A DNA stretch of 40,457 nucleotides from Candidatus Hodarchaeum mangrovi. Its GTDB lineage: Archaea; Asgardarchaeota; Heimdallarchaeia; Hodarchaeales; Hodarchaeaceae. The stretch covers positions 1-40,457 of the forward strand of contig JAEOUE010000056.1 in assembly GCA_016839515.1 (NCBI GenBank), in the 5' to 3' direction. Below the pieces are notes generated by a model that was not told the origin of the DNA, ran no database searches, and was given only the letters and a program-made list of their open reading frames with translations. This document shows, piece by piece, positions 26,297 to 36,199 of this stretch. Made by a program: the position numbers and the translations under genes. Numbering within the stretch: the first letter of the stretch is position 1; every line of letters starts with the position of its first letter.

Positions 26297-27514
26297 CTAT
26301 CTTTCCTTCCCAATAGTAAACTTGAGAAAATCTTGTAATTCTTCTGCATGATGTCCAAGAACAACACAATGATGATTAGCAATTGATCTTTCAAAAAAAT
26401 AATCAACAGGATCCTCTAGCTCAATCTCAATTTGAGTTCGACATGCTGACTCATTTGTCACATTCCTAACAACTCGTCCTTCTGAGACCCACCACTTGGA
26501 TAAGTCAGAACCTCCAATTTTTACAACCGTTACCTCCTGTTGAGGAGAGAAGAATCCTTGAATGGCAACGCTTTTATCTGTTTCAAAATGTGTTTTAATG
26601 TTATAATTTTCTATCATTGTTCTAGGGACTGTACAATGAGCAAGATTTACGTGGTTTGTTTTTATATCCACATCTACAACATTACTCATAAAAACAGGTT
26701 TTTGGATTATTTTATTTACCAAAAACATTGTAAAGGTCGTTGGGATATCACCTTCACATCCTGCAATTAATCCTTGATCATTTAGATAGGAAAGAGCAAA
26801 GCAAGATGTAATCTCTGTTTTAACAACAAGAGTGAAGCATTCAATAGAGACAATGTCTAGCTGATATTTCTTAACTATAGTCTCTATAGTTTTTAATGCT
26901 AATTCCGCTTTCCTTACCTCTTCTTCTCCCACTTCACACTCTGAAGCTTGATCAAGAAAATTCTTCCCATTTTTACTTAATTCTCCTTGATTAACATTAA
27001 TCCCATCAATTAATTCCTCAATAGGAATGTGAATGATTTCTATCCCCCAATATTTTTTTATCTTTTCTTCGTCGACTTGTGAAGCAATAAGCCATTCAGA
27101 TGACTTTCCTATTAAACCCATTCTTGAATTCTTAATTTTATCTAAAACAATATCGAAATATTTAATATTTTCAAGAAAATTACTAAGACCATGCGCTATT
27201 CTAACTTTTCTTCCCTGATCTTGAAGATACTCACGAACCTCCATTGCAGCAGGAAGAGAATTATTCAAGTCATAACTCAACAGAGAGATTGGTGAAATTA
27301 GATTAAGTTGATTTACAAAAGACACAATATCCTTCTCGGTTCCACCCGTTCCTACAAATAAGTACAATAAATGATCCTGTAGTTCCAATTGCTGATTTAA
27401 ATAATCTAAAGGATGTTTAATTTGAATATTTTTAATTTCAAACTGTTTAAGGACAATTTTTTGCATTTCTTTAGAAGAGAGCGGAGAGAAAAAAGGCACA
27501 ATAAAAATTCCCAA
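26297..27514 (-). CDS. L-fucose/L-arabinose isomerase-fold protein
   Basis: A 405-residue protein resembling the FucI/AraA family. The N-terminal half is Rossmann-like ('LLYLFVGTGGTEKDIVSFVN', 'LLSYDLNNSLPAAMEVREYL'). The C-terminal part carries family segments 'ALSYLNDQGLIAGCEGDIPTTFTMFLVN' (with the Glu of the metal site) and 'HHCVVLGHHAEEL' (with a His near the end). Relatives interconvert aldoses and ketoses using Mn2+; many archaeal members are untested. The TTG start is preceded by AGGAAG nine bases away. The protein is shorter than E. coli FucI (about 590) but normal for the compact group. Sugar specificity unknown. Confidence 0.82.
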   Translation of the reverse strand: MGIFIVPFFSPLSSKEMQKIVLKQFEIKNIQIKHPLDYLNQQLELQDHLLYLFVGTGGTEKDIVSFVNQLNLISPISLLSYDLNNSLPAAMEVREYLQDQGRKVRIAHGLSNFLENIKYFDIVLDKIKNSRMGLIGKSSEWLIASQVDEEKIKKYWGIEIIHIPIEELIDGINVNQGELSKNGKNFLDQASECEVGEEEVRKAELALKTIETIVKKYQLDIVSIECFTLVVKTEITSCFALSYLNDQGLIAGCEGDIPTTFTMFLVNKIIQKPVFMSNVVDVDIKTNHVNLAHCTVPRTMIENYNIKTHFETDKSVAIQGFFSPQQEVTVVKIGGSDLSKWWVSEGRVVRNVTNESACRTQIEIELEDPVDYFFERSIANHHCVVLGHHAEELQDFLKFTIGKER

Positions 27515-27774
27515 ATAATATACTTCCTGTGTTTAAAAAAATATTTTCAACATGCTATTTTTAATTCATCCGCTCAATTCACTGAGGTTATTTTTTGGAA
27601 TTTTATTCAAATATTGGAATAACATACCGAAAAGGAGAAGCTAAGAAGAATAGAAGATAACTATCTAAATCTAAGTTATCTAGAGTTAGATCTTCTTCTT
27701 TACCAAAATCAAAATTTTCTAAAAACCTTCCAGATTGCTATCTCACAAATAAGAAATGGAGCTGAATAATTGAC

Positions 27775-29625
27775 ATGAATGAAATAGAAACATCAATTTC
27801 AAAACCTGCAGTGATTTTTGGAGTTATCATTGGTATAGCCGTGAATTGGCTTGCATTATATTTAAATATCATTTTAGGATTAATTTCTATTGGTATCTCG
27901 AGTTTTGTAGTTTTACTTCTTACACGTACTTTTTTCCGTCGCAAAGCTACTGCTGAAAATTTAGCTTTAGTCTCCATCGCTTATGGGGCTACTAGTGCCG
28001 CGGAAGCCAGTATTGGCCTTTTATTCATCATATGGCTCTATCAAAATGCTGCCTCATTCGGTTTAGGTTTTTCTGCGCCAACTTGGCTGCTACCAAGCGA
28101 TCTAATTTTAACTGATCGAGTAATTTTTAGTTTAGAATGGATAGTACCATTATTAACTCATTATTTTTTGATGTTTATTCCAGGAATTACAGGTTTAATT
28201 TTAGGGATTTATTTAGCTCCACGCTTTATTCATCGAGACAAAGAATATCCTTTTCCAGGTACAATCCAAGCAATTAAATCTGTTGAAGTCCTTGTTACCA
28301 ATGAAAGATCAAAAGTTCAACTTTTCATTCGTTTCCTTTTCATTGGATTTCTTATTGCAGTAATCACACTAATTTTCTTACCTTCACTTGATGTTTCTAA
28401 TTCTAACACTGGAATGATTTTTGGATTATATTTAGGTACTATTGGAGTAACCATGTTCGCTGTAGGGCTTATTATCAATCAACCAAAAATAACTATTCCC
28501 ATAGGAATATCATCCGTTATTCTATATACCTTAATTAGTCCTCTTGTATTAGATTTTCCAGATTTTCAGAATAAAGTAGCTCTGGGACAATATCAACCTG
28601 ATTTTTTTGGTTTATACTCATATTTACTTCAAAACACATTTTTATCTTTCCTAATTGGATTTATACTCTCTGCAGCTTTATTATCCCCCATTGTATGGAA
28701 CTTAATTAAAAAAATCATAAAAAAGAACAATAAAAAAGTAGGTACTACCATTCAATCAGAAAAGTATGAAAATAATTCAATGGTATCAACACAACCTGAG
28801 CCAACAATTGAAATCCAGAAAAAAAAGAACTTTTTCTTAATAAGAAAACGAGACATCATAATCTCATCTATTTATCTCCTAGCACTTTTACTTTCTACTG
28901 GTTTTGTCATTCTGTTTGATATTTTACCAGGAACAGATCTCTTAATCATTCTTCTTTTACTTTTCTGGATTCTTTTACTGGGATCATTTATTCAAGGCAT
29001 TTTAACTGTTTCAACTGTAGCTAAAAGCTCAACAGCAGTTGTTCCACCCTTTATTTTTGATAATATCCCCATTTTTTTAACTGGAGCACGTGGATTTCTT
29101 CCATACATCGCAACTCCTAAAGCAGAAGTTGGAGAAACTATTGGGGTGGTTTCTGCCTTAAAATTTGGCCAAAAAATGAAACTGTCTCAAAAGCATGTTT
29201 TAATAGCATACTTTGCAGGTTATTTAGTAGCAGCTCTTTCTACTCCCTTTTTTGCACTTTTTCTTTGGAGCGCATTAGGAATTGGAACAGCTGCCTTACC
29301 TGCTCCAGCGTTTCCAATTTACATCTCAATGATTGGTCCATTTGCTGCAGGTTCAATCGAACTATTTGTTAACATAGCTGAAGTTCTTATCGGTGCAATT
29401 TCTGCTTTATTTTTACCAGGAATCGGTATTAGCCTAGCAATTGGTATGTTTTTTCCTCCTCATATGGCTTTATGCTTATCTTTAGGAGGAATAACAGCAC
29501 TACTTCTTGAACGACATAGAGGAAAAGAATGGATAAAATCAAGAGGAGCAATTGCTGCAACTGCACTTTCTGTTGGAGCAACCTTAACTGTTCCTATCTT
29601 AATCCTATTAAATCTTCTTGCTTAA
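27775..29625 (+). CDS. OPT family transporter
   Basis: A 616-residue polytopic carrier with roughly 14-16 membrane helices and a charged central loop (about 318-358). The OPT-family segment 'EYPFPGTIQAIKSVEV' (about 160-175) and the second-half repeat 'FGQKMKLSQKHVLIAYFAGYLVAALSTPFF' identify it. OPT carriers move oligopeptides or metal chelates such as siderophores in symport with protons. It stands alone on the plus strand with the start at 27775. With a secreted M1 peptidase in the window, peptide import is plausible, though not shown. Confidence 0.85.
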   Translation: MNEIETSISKPAVIFGVIIGIAVNWLALYLNIILGLISIGISSFVVLLLTRTFFRRKATAENLALVSIAYGATSAAEASIGLLFIIWLYQNAASFGLGFSAPTWLLPSDLILTDRVIFSLEWIVPLLTHYFLMFIPGITGLILGIYLAPRFIHRDKEYPFPGTIQAIKSVEVLVTNERSKVQLFIRFLFIGFLIAVITLIFLPSLDVSNSNTGMIFGLYLGTIGVTMFAVGLIINQPKITIPIGISSVILYTLISPLVLDFPDFQNKVALGQYQPDFFGLYSYLLQNTFLSFLIGFILSAALLSPIVWNLIKKIIKKNNKKVGTTIQSEKYENNSMVSTQPEPTIEIQKKKNFFLIRKRDIIISSIYLLALLLSTGFVILFDILPGTDLLIILLLLFWILLLGSFIQGILTVSTVAKSSTAVVPPFIFDNIPIFLTGARGFLPYIATPKAEVGETIGVVSALKFGQKMKLSQKHVLIAYFAGYLVAALSTPFFALFLWSALGIGTAALPAPAFPIYISMIGPFAAGSIELFVNIAEVLIGAISALFLPGIGISLAIGMFFPPHMALCLSLGGITALLLERHRGKEWIKSRGAIAATALSVGATLTVPILILLNLLA

Positions 29626-29707
29626 TTTTTCCTCAAAGAATTTAAATCAAAACTCAATAAAAAAGGAATTTCTCTCCCCACAATTTCATTTATACAAATT
29701 TATGCTA

Positions 29708-30550
29708 TTATCGGTTAGCCAATTGCCTTAATCTTAATATTCTCTCTTCGATAGGTGGATGAGTGGAAAATAATCCTGCAAAACTCTTCGCAGAAAGAGG
29801 ATTTGTGATATACAAATGGCTTAAACTTGGATTTGGTGCAGGACTTCTTTGATTATAATAAGCTCGAGAGTAGGATCCAAGTTTTCCAAGAGCATTTGCC
29901 AATCCTATTGGATTTCTAGTAATTTTTGCTGCTTCCTTATCAGCAGCATACTCTCGATTTCGTGAAATTGCTAATTGAATTAAAATTGCAGCAATAGGAG
30001 CAACAATCCAAGTGACAAGTAAAGCTAAAGGATTGATGTTATCACGATCTGAATAACTGAACCAGATTGCCATTCGTGAGATAAACATGATTGCTGAAGC
30101 AAACATAGCTGCTGTGGTTTGAATAAGAGTATCCCAATGTTTGACATGGCTCAATTCATGTGCAATGACTCCATCCAGTTCTTCTGAGGACATAATATTT
30201 AGAAGACCAGTATGCACTGCAATAACTGCTTTCTTAGGAGATCTTCCTGTAGCAAATGCATTTGGTGTAGGATTTTGTACAAGTGCTACTCGAGGCATTG
30301 GAACATTGGCTGCATGAGCTAAACGTTCTACTCTTACATATAACTGGGGAGCTTGATTTTCATTAATGATTTGAGCTCCAGTCATAGCTAGAACGAGAGA
30401 GTCAGAAAACCAATATGATAGAAATACAAAAACTCCAGAGAATATAAGAAATACTAGAGGATGAACATTGAAAATTATCGAGATAACGTATAATATCCCG
30501 ATTAAAATTGTGAATAATAATCCTGTTTTAAATAAATTACCAATATCCAT
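29708..30550 (-). CDS. htpX: HtpX-type M48 membrane metalloprotease
   Basis: A zinc metalloprotease of the M48B family, 280 residues, for quality control of membrane proteins. Two N-terminal helices (about 9-29 and 32-50) are followed by the catalytic His131-Glu132-Leu-Ser-His135, two more helices (about 147-165 and 175-195), and the third zinc ligand Glu200 in 'SRNREYAADKEA'. The C terminus has the usual 'FSTHPPIEERILRLR'. All functional residues are intact. It is convergent with the OPT gene (82-base gap). Confidence 0.95.
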   Translation of the reverse strand: MDIGNLFKTGLLFTILIGILYVISIIFNVHPLVFLIFSGVFVFLSYWFSDSLVLAMTGAQIINENQAPQLYVRVERLAHAANVPMPRVALVQNPTPNAFATGRSPKKAVIAVHTGLLNIMSSEELDGVIAHELSHVKHWDTLIQTTAAMFASAIMFISRMAIWFSYSDRDNINPLALLVTWIVAPIAAILIQLAISRNREYAADKEAAKITRNPIGLANALGKLGSYSRAYYNQRSPAPNPSLSHLYITNPLSAKSFAGLFSTHPPIEERILRLRQLANR

Positions 30551-30685
30551 GAAAACACCTCAATTTTGGGTAAATAAACTTGAATTTCTTTCACACTACA
30601 TATCTGTAAGCCACTTTATTATGACTAGGTTAGCAGAAAAGAGATTGATAAAACTTGCATACTTCTGCTAGAAGATTTTTACACA

Positions 30686-32173
30686 TTAACCTTGCTTAGT
30701 TCTAATTCCTGTAGCTTTTTGGGCTAATGTATTACTTTTATATTCGTAAAAAAGCTCAGAGAGCATTTGAATCTTTTGTAAGACATCAGATATATCAATA
30801 TGAATGAATTTATAATTATAAATAAGAATTTCACCATTTGAAATGACGTATTGAACCTCATTCCCATTTGAGGCCCATATTATATTTTCCACAAGATTAT
30901 CCTCCCTCGTAGGGGTTAAATTAGGTACAGTTAAATCGATTATAGCTATATCTGCTAATTTTCCTTGTTCTAGTGATCCTGTATTAAACCTTAGAAACTG
31001 AGATGGAATTATTGTGATTCTCTCTAAAACATCTTGAGCAGTCATTAATTTAGCATTATGATGAAATGCTTTTTGATATTGCGCAGCAACTCTTGCTGCA
31101 TTAATGATATTTTGATTATCTGCACTACCAGATCCATCTGTAGATATTGCGAATTCTATTCCTCTTTCCTTAAACTTTTGTAATGGTGGCATACCAGAAC
31201 CTAAAATAGTATTCGCCAAAGGATTATGAACAACTTTAGTCCCTGTTTTTGTTAGTATTTCCAAGTCGTGTTCAGTACAATGGACTTGATGACCTACAAA
31301 TGTGTTTTGATCCAAAAATCCAATCGACTCTCCATATTCAATAGGAGTCATACCATATTCACCTTTGAACCACTCTGTTGTGGCAAATTCCTCACTGGAA
31401 TGAATGTGAATAAGGGTTTTATGTTCAACTGACCATTTTTTTAAGGCTTTAAGAAGTTCTGGCCCATTAGAGAAGAATTGATCTGGACCAGGAATAATTT
31501 GGACATTCCTTTCATTACGATATTTTTGATAATAGGTCTCCATTCGTTCTACTGCAATAGAAGCAGGTTTGTCTAAAATTCGAGGGTCATAATGTCTATC
31601 TTGTGCTCCTACTGCAATCATGATTTTTGTTCCAGCCTTTTTATTAGCTCTAACTAATTCGTCTACATGGTATTTATTAAAATTACAGTGGTGTACAAGA
31701 GCAGTTGTGATACCATGCTGAATATCATCGATTCTCGCTTTTAAATAGGATAATTCATATGGAGAAACACCAAGTAGCTTTGTTAATTTTTCTTCTTCTG
31801 AATGTAAGAACCCAGTATAGAGATTAACAGCCTCATCTAACCATGTTGTCAAGGGCTCATCCTTTGCTATACCAATGATAGCTGATTCATGATCATGTCC
31901 ATGTGCTTTGACAAATCCTGGAAGAGCGACGCCATATATTTGTTTTAGCTCATTGGTTGGAGATAAATACGTCTCTTTCTCCCCAATGATCTCTATTTCT
32001 GAACCATATTTCTTCACAAATGATTTCATAATTTCTTGGTCATATTTCCCCACTTCTTTAATTTTATCTCCTTCTATCAAAATATAACCATCACTGATCC
32101 GTGCATTTCGTCCTAGTTGATCGGATATTGGTAATATAAACCGAGACCTTAGAATTTTATATTTCATGACCAT
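30686..32173 (-). CDS. Amidohydrolase, TrzN/SsnA/MtaD-like (cytosine-deaminase group)
   Basis: A 495-residue metal-dependent hydrolase of the amidohydrolase superfamily. Metal and catalytic residues are in place: His91-x-His93 ('PGFVKAHGHDHES'), His258 with nearby Glu261/262 ('HIHSSEE'), His295 or His298 ('GHQVHCTEHD'), and Asp346 ('STDGSGSADNQ'). The C-terminal strand ends 'GSLEQGKLADIAIIDL'. These match aminohydrolases that deaminate or dechlorinate N-heterocycles (guanine, SAH, s-triazines) and SsnA of the purine-degradation cluster. The HGH in place of HTH and a longer insertion before it are unusual. It is divergent from the dihydropyrimidinase gene (154 bases between starts), suggesting a shared pathway of purine/pyrimidine-like ring opening. 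Confidence 0.82.
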   Translation of the reverse strand: MVMKYKILRSRFILPISDQLGRNARISDGYILIEGDKIKEVGKYDQEIMKSFVKKYGSEIEIIGEKETYLSPTNELKQIYGVALPGFVKAHGHDHESAIIGIAKDEPLTTWLDEAVNLYTGFLHSEEEKLTKLLGVSPYELSYLKARIDDIQHGITTALVHHCNFNKYHVDELVRANKKAGTKIMIAVGAQDRHYDPRILDKPASIAVERMETYYQKYRNERNVQIIPGPDQFFSNGPELLKALKKWSVEHKTLIHIHSSEEFATTEWFKGEYGMTPIEYGESIGFLDQNTFVGHQVHCTEHDLEILTKTGTKVVHNPLANTILGSGMPPLQKFKERGIEFAISTDGSGSADNQNIINAARVAAQYQKAFHHNAKLMTAQDVLERITIIPSQFLRFNTGSLEQGKLADIAIIDLTVPNLTPTREDNLVENIIWASNGNEVQYVISNGEILIYNYKFIHIDISDVLQKIQMLSELFYEYKSNTLAQKATGIRTKQG

Positions 32174-32327
32174 ACCTACCTAATGACTAAACTCCTTATA
32201 TTCATTCAAAAGGTTTCAATATAGATTTTATTCTTCCTTTCAAGCGAGCTCCGTAATACGTATAAAGATGTAAGATCAATAATTTTTTTGCTAGCTAGAT
32301 ACTAACAAATCTTAAGGTGTTTTATAT

Positions 32328-33701
32328 TTGGATTTATTAATTAAAGAAGGAACACTCGTTGATAGTACAAGAAGCTATCAAGCTAACATATGTATTGACC
32401 AGGGGAAGATCCATTCAATATTTGAAGGATCAAAACAGATTCAAGCTGATAAAGTGATCAATGCTAAAGATTTATTAATTTTTCCAGGAGTAATTGATTC
32501 ACATGTTCATTTTCAACTACAAGATCTGGGAAAAATTATTTCCTCTGATACTTTTGCCTCTGGAACTCATGCTGCAGCATTTGGAGGAGTAACAACTGTA
32601 ATTGATTTTGCGGATCAAACACGAGGTGAATCTCCTTACAAAGGGTTTTTGGACAGAAAAAAGAATGCAGATAAACAGGTAGCTATTGATTATAGTCTAC
32701 ATGTATCTTTAACCGACACTGATTTTCTTGACGAAATCCCTCTTTTAATAAAGGAAGGAGTTACAAGTTTTAAATTTTTTACTAGCTACAGTTGGAGGAA
32801 TTTGTCCTTAGATGATTTCGACTTAATAAAACTTTTTCAGGAAATGCAAAAGAATCGTTGTTTGTTAATGGGGCATTGTGAAAATGATATTTTGGTACTT
32901 AAGGGACGTCAATCTTTAGTTAAGAGAGGTAAGACTGACCCAATATATCATGCTTATTCACGGCCGCATATTGTAGAAGAAGAGGCTATCCAACGGGTCA
33001 TCCTCTTTGCTAAAAAAACCGGAATTAAACTTCATATTGCTCATATTACGACTAAGGAAGGAGGAGAGTTATTAGCAAATGCAAAACTTCAGGGATTAAA
33101 AGTCACTGGCGAAACATGCCCCCATTACCTTCTCTTAAATGAAGGAGCCTATAACGGTCCAAAAGGTTATTTGAATATTATGTCTCCTCCTCTACGACAT
33201 ACAAAGGATCAACAAGGATTACTTGACTACATAAAAGATAAAATTATCGATCAAATTGTCACAGATCATTGTGAATTTTCCCGAGAAAGCAAGGGAAGTG
33301 GAAATCTTCCTTTTGAGAAAATAGTAAATGGTATCCCAGGGATAGAGACTTCTCTTCCCCTTATGCATGATTTATTAATAAACAAACTGAATTTATCCTA
33401 TTCTCAACTTGTGAACCTAATGTCAACTCAACCTGCTAAATTGTTTGGTCTCTACCCTAAAAAAGGCAGTTTGGAGATTGGTGCAGATGCTGATCTTATT
33501 ATTTTTGACCCAACGCTGAAGAGACTGATTTCTCCAGAGATTCTTCATTATAATATTGATTGGAATCCATTTGAGGGCATTAAAGTAGTGGGATGGCCAA
33601 TCGTGACTATTCTTAGGGGGAAAATTTTGGTTGAAAATGGAGAATTCATTGGACCTTCGAACTATGGTCAATTTCAAAAACGGAATCTTGTTGGAAAATG
33701 A
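32328..33701 (+). CDS. hyuA: Dihydropyrimidinase/hydantoinase
   Basis: A 457-residue cyclic-amide hydrolase. The binuclear zinc site of D-hydantoinase is complete and at almost standard positions: His59, His61, carboxylated Lys149 ('SFKFFTSY', with Tyr154 for substrate binding), His183 ('GHCEN'), His239 ('HIAHITT') and Asp313 ('VTDHC'). Such enzymes open dihydropyrimidines, hydantoins or related ureide rings to N-carbamoyl compounds. The TTG start follows an AAGGTG box. Divergence from a SsnA-like amidohydrolase and proximity to a transcarbamylase/carbamate kinase pair suggest a catabolic ureide pathway. The precise ring substrate cannot be read from sequence. RNase HI starts about 10 bases after its stop. 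Confidence 0.9.
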   Translation: MDLLIKEGTLVDSTRSYQANICIDQGKIHSIFEGSKQIQADKVINAKDLLIFPGVIDSHVHFQLQDLGKIISSDTFASGTHAAAFGGVTTVIDFADQTRGESPYKGFLDRKKNADKQVAIDYSLHVSLTDTDFLDEIPLLIKEGVTSFKFFTSYSWRNLSLDDFDLIKLFQEMQKNRCLLMGHCENDILVLKGRQSLVKRGKTDPIYHAYSRPHIVEEEAIQRVILFAKKTGIKLHIAHITTKEGGELLANAKLQGLKVTGETCPHYLLLNEGAYNGPKGYLNIMSPPLRHTKDQQGLLDYIKDKIIDQIVTDHCEFSRESKGSGNLPFEKIVNGIPGIETSLPLMHDLLINKLNLSYSQLVNLMSTQPAKLFGLYPKKGSLEIGADADLIIFDPTLKRLISPEILHYNIDWNPFEGIKVVGWPIVTILRGKILVENGEFIGPSNYGQFQKRNLVGK

Positions 33702-33711
33702 GGATGTGATT

Positions 33712-34116
33712 TTGACTCTATTAATCTATACTGATGGTGCTTCAAGAGGTAACCCAGGAATCGCAGCTGCTGCCTTTATCTTGGTCAAAGATGGAAAAAA
33801 AATTTTTGAACAATGCAAATACCTTGGAAAACAAACTAATAATCAAGCGGAGTACCAAGCTATAATTCTAGCTCTTATTAAGGCATTAGAATTTTCCGAA
33901 AAGGATCTTATTTTATATTCTGATAGTGAATTGGTAATAAAACAATTAAATGGCGATTATCGCGTTAGACAACCTCATCTAAAGCTATTAAAGAGAAAAA
34001 TCATGAACTTAAAAGAAGAATTCGCATCAGTAACCTTTTCACACATTTCTCGTGATAATATTTGGATTAAAAATGCTGATATTCTATGTAATCGGTGTAT
34101 AGATGAAAATGAATGA
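33712..34116 (+). CDS. rnhA: Ribonuclease HI (archaeal/RnhA type)
   Basis: A 134-residue ribonuclease cleaving RNA in RNA/DNA hybrids. Catalytic carboxylates are in 'YTDGASRGNPG' (Asp8), 'NNQAEYQA' (Glu) and 'YSDSELV' (Asp); the fourth is in 'KNADILCN'. The TTG at 33712 puts the first strand right at the N terminus and has GAGG (33700-33703) eight bases before it. Longer starts at 33706 (GTG) or 33631 (ATG) are possible, the latter overlapping hyuA by 71 bases. It probably shares the hyuA transcript, although the functions are unrelated. Confidence 0.88.
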   Translation: MTLLIYTDGASRGNPGIAAAAFILVKDGKKIFEQCKYLGKQTNNQAEYQAIILALIKALEFSEKDLILYSDSELVIKQLNGDYRVRQPHLKLLKRKIMNLKEEFASVTFSHISRDNIWIKNADILCNRCIDENE

Positions 34117-34185
34117 GATTCACACATTTTACGAATTTTTTGATCTAGGAAGAATGAATTAAGATAATTAGCTAAAATTAGGTAA

Positions 34186-35016
34186 TTAATCAGAATTTAC
34201 TTTAATAAAATCTGGAGTTTTCCTAATCCACTCAAAATTAACCTGTGTTTTATTAGTAAAACTAATAGAATAATCCGCAAGATTGGAATGAAACTCCTCA
34301 ATCTTTAAGATAACATAGTTATCTGTATGCTTTCCAATATTTAATAATGCTAGATCAATTGTTATCCAACCAATGATAGGAGAGTAGATTTCAGCCCATG
34401 CATGAGGAATAGGGGTAGGAGGGGTGTTCTGAACATGATAACCTGTTAATCTTCTAGATGGGATTCCTCTTCTTCGTGCTAATGTTAAAAAAAGATCTGT
34501 AAATTCATCACAATCTCCAATTCCTTCATTTAAAGCACGGAAGACCCCAACACGTTCTTCTAGTTTTTCAGGATTCTTAATTTTTGACCTAATATATGGA
34601 ATAGAAGCCATTATCCAATCTTTCAAATGGTCCTCTTCAAACCATTCTATTAATGATGGATCTTGAAATAATGACGAAAATTGGGGCCAAAATTCTGTAC
34701 TTGTTTGATATTTTTTCATAAATTTTTTAGAAATATTAGAAATTTTCCCCCAGTCATCTTGAAGCGACACATCTCTTTTATGTGGTAAAACTTGAATAAT
34801 TCGATCAAAAGAAATTAAACCACTAGTTCGAACCTTACGATGGAAAAGAAAATAAGAATTTAACCCTTTTTTCTTCAGTTTAGTATAATTTGGTTGTTGA
34901 ATAATCTTTATTTGTTGGAGATAGTCTGGGTAGTTGAAAAATTTGATAATTAAAACTGGAGAACCACTTTTGGCACGATATAATAATCTTTCTTGGTGTT
35001 CAATCTGCCATCCCAT
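34186..35016 (-). CDS. Transglutaminase-like protein
   Basis: A 276-residue protein with a transglutaminase-like (papain-fold) core in its C-terminal two-thirds. The Cys is in 'GIGDCDEFTDLFLTLARRRGIPSR', the His in 'PHAWAEIY' and the Asp in 'GWITIDLAL', making a complete Cys-His-Asp triad. The first ~100 residues have no recognised domain. No signal peptide or membrane helix is seen, so it is cytoplasmic. Archaeal members are usually considered peptidases or ligases of unknown target. It is convergent with RNase HI and divergent from the alpha/beta hydrolase gene. Confidence 0.85.
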   Translation of the reverse strand: MGWQIEHQERLLYRAKSGSPVLIIKFFNYPDYLQQIKIIQQPNYTKLKKKGLNSYFLFHRKVRTSGLISFDRIIQVLPHKRDVSLQDDWGKISNISKKFMKKYQTSTEFWPQFSSLFQDPSLIEWFEEDHLKDWIMASIPYIRSKIKNPEKLEERVGVFRALNEGIGDCDEFTDLFLTLARRRGIPSRRLTGYHVQNTPPTPIPHAWAEIYSPIIGWITIDLALLNIGKHTDNYVILKIEEFHSNLADYSISFTNKTQVNFEWIRKTPDFIKVNSD

Positions 35017-35157
35017 TTTTTTACTATTTCCTTACTAAAATTCATTAATTAGATAAAATTAATTATTGTTTGCATCAAGATTATTATGTACTCTAAATCG
35101 AATTCAGGAATATTTATTCACATGGTCATTTAGAAAATTACCCAAGAGGTTTTCTAG

Positions 35158-36033
35158 TTGGCATTTGAAACCCTAGAATTAAATGATAATGAAAGAAGTC
35201 GTCTTCCAGGTAGCTTTATTGAGATCTCGGAGGGTTATGTCCACTATGAATTAACAGGATCAGAAAACGGTGATCTAGTAGTCCTAATCCATGGGTTTTC
35301 ATCCCCCTATTTAGTTTGGGATTACATTTTTGAAGAATTAGGGCAATCTGAATTTCAGGTTTTACGTTATGACCTTTTCGGACGGGGTTTCTCTGATCGT
35401 CCTATTGCTAATTATAATTTTGCATTTTTTGTTCAACAGCTCCATGAATTACTCCAAAAATTAAATTTAAGTAATAAAAAATTCAATCTTGTTGGGTTAT
35501 CAATGGGAGGTGGAATAACTATGACTTTTGCTGATCAATATCCTGATTTGATAAAAAAAATAACTCTTTTTGACCCAATTGGATTTTCAAGTGGGATTAA
35601 TATCCAATATTTAGCTTTAAAAATTCCCTTTCTTAATCGATTATTTCTAAAATTTTTAATTAATCATCAAATGTTGATTAATAGTCAAAAACCAGATTTT
35701 TACATGTATAAAGAAGTTGATCAATATTTAGAACAATTTAAAGCTCAGCTAAAGTATAAAGGTTATCTTAAAGCAATCCATTCAACTATCCTCAATAGTC
35801 CATTCAATAGTCTAAAGAATGTTTATCAACGTGTAGGAAAACTTAATATACCAATTCAGCTTTTTTGGGGGGAAAAGGATAAAACAATTCCTTTTAAAAC
35901 AAACGAAAAAGTACGAGCAGCCATCCCACACATTATTTTTCATCCAATTCCTAATTGTGGACATATGCCTCAATATACCCATCCTCAGGCCGTAATTCCA
36001 CTTCTATTGGAATTCTTAAGAAGTAATTTGTAG
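35158..36033 (+). CDS. Alpha/beta hydrolase fold protein
   Basis: A 291-residue alpha/beta hydrolase. Visible are the oxyanion region 'LIHGFSSPYLVWDY', 'RYDLFGRGFSDRP', the nucleophile elbow 'VGLSMGGG' (Ser), the acid in 'WGEKDKTIP' (Asp) and the His in 'IPNCGHMPQYTHP'. The triad is complete, so an esterase, lyase-type hydrolase or haloperoxidase-like activity is possible. The TTG start at 35158 is the first in the frame consistent with the family length. It is a single gene without clear functional partners. Confidence 0.9.
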   Translation: MAFETLELNDNERSRLPGSFIEISEGYVHYELTGSENGDLVVLIHGFSSPYLVWDYIFEELGQSEFQVLRYDLFGRGFSDRPIANYNFAFFVQQLHELLQKLNLSNKKFNLVGLSMGGGITMTFADQYPDLIKKITLFDPIGFSSGINIQYLALKIPFLNRLFLKFLINHQMLINSQKPDFYMYKEVDQYLEQFKAQLKYKGYLKAIHSTILNSPFNSLKNVYQRVGKLNIPIQLFWGEKDKTIPFKTNEKVRAAIPHIIFHPIPNCGHMPQYTHPQAVIPLLLEFLRSNL

Positions 36034-36199
36034 AATTTTTTTAAAAAATCTATTCCTTCATTTCACATTTCTAAAATTTTTGTATAAAAATAATTTATTA
36101 AAATTGTATCAGAATAATTAATAATAAGCCATGTAAACATTCTAGCAAATAACTTCATGTATAAAAATTATTAGTAACTCGTAAGTAAGAGGTATTAAA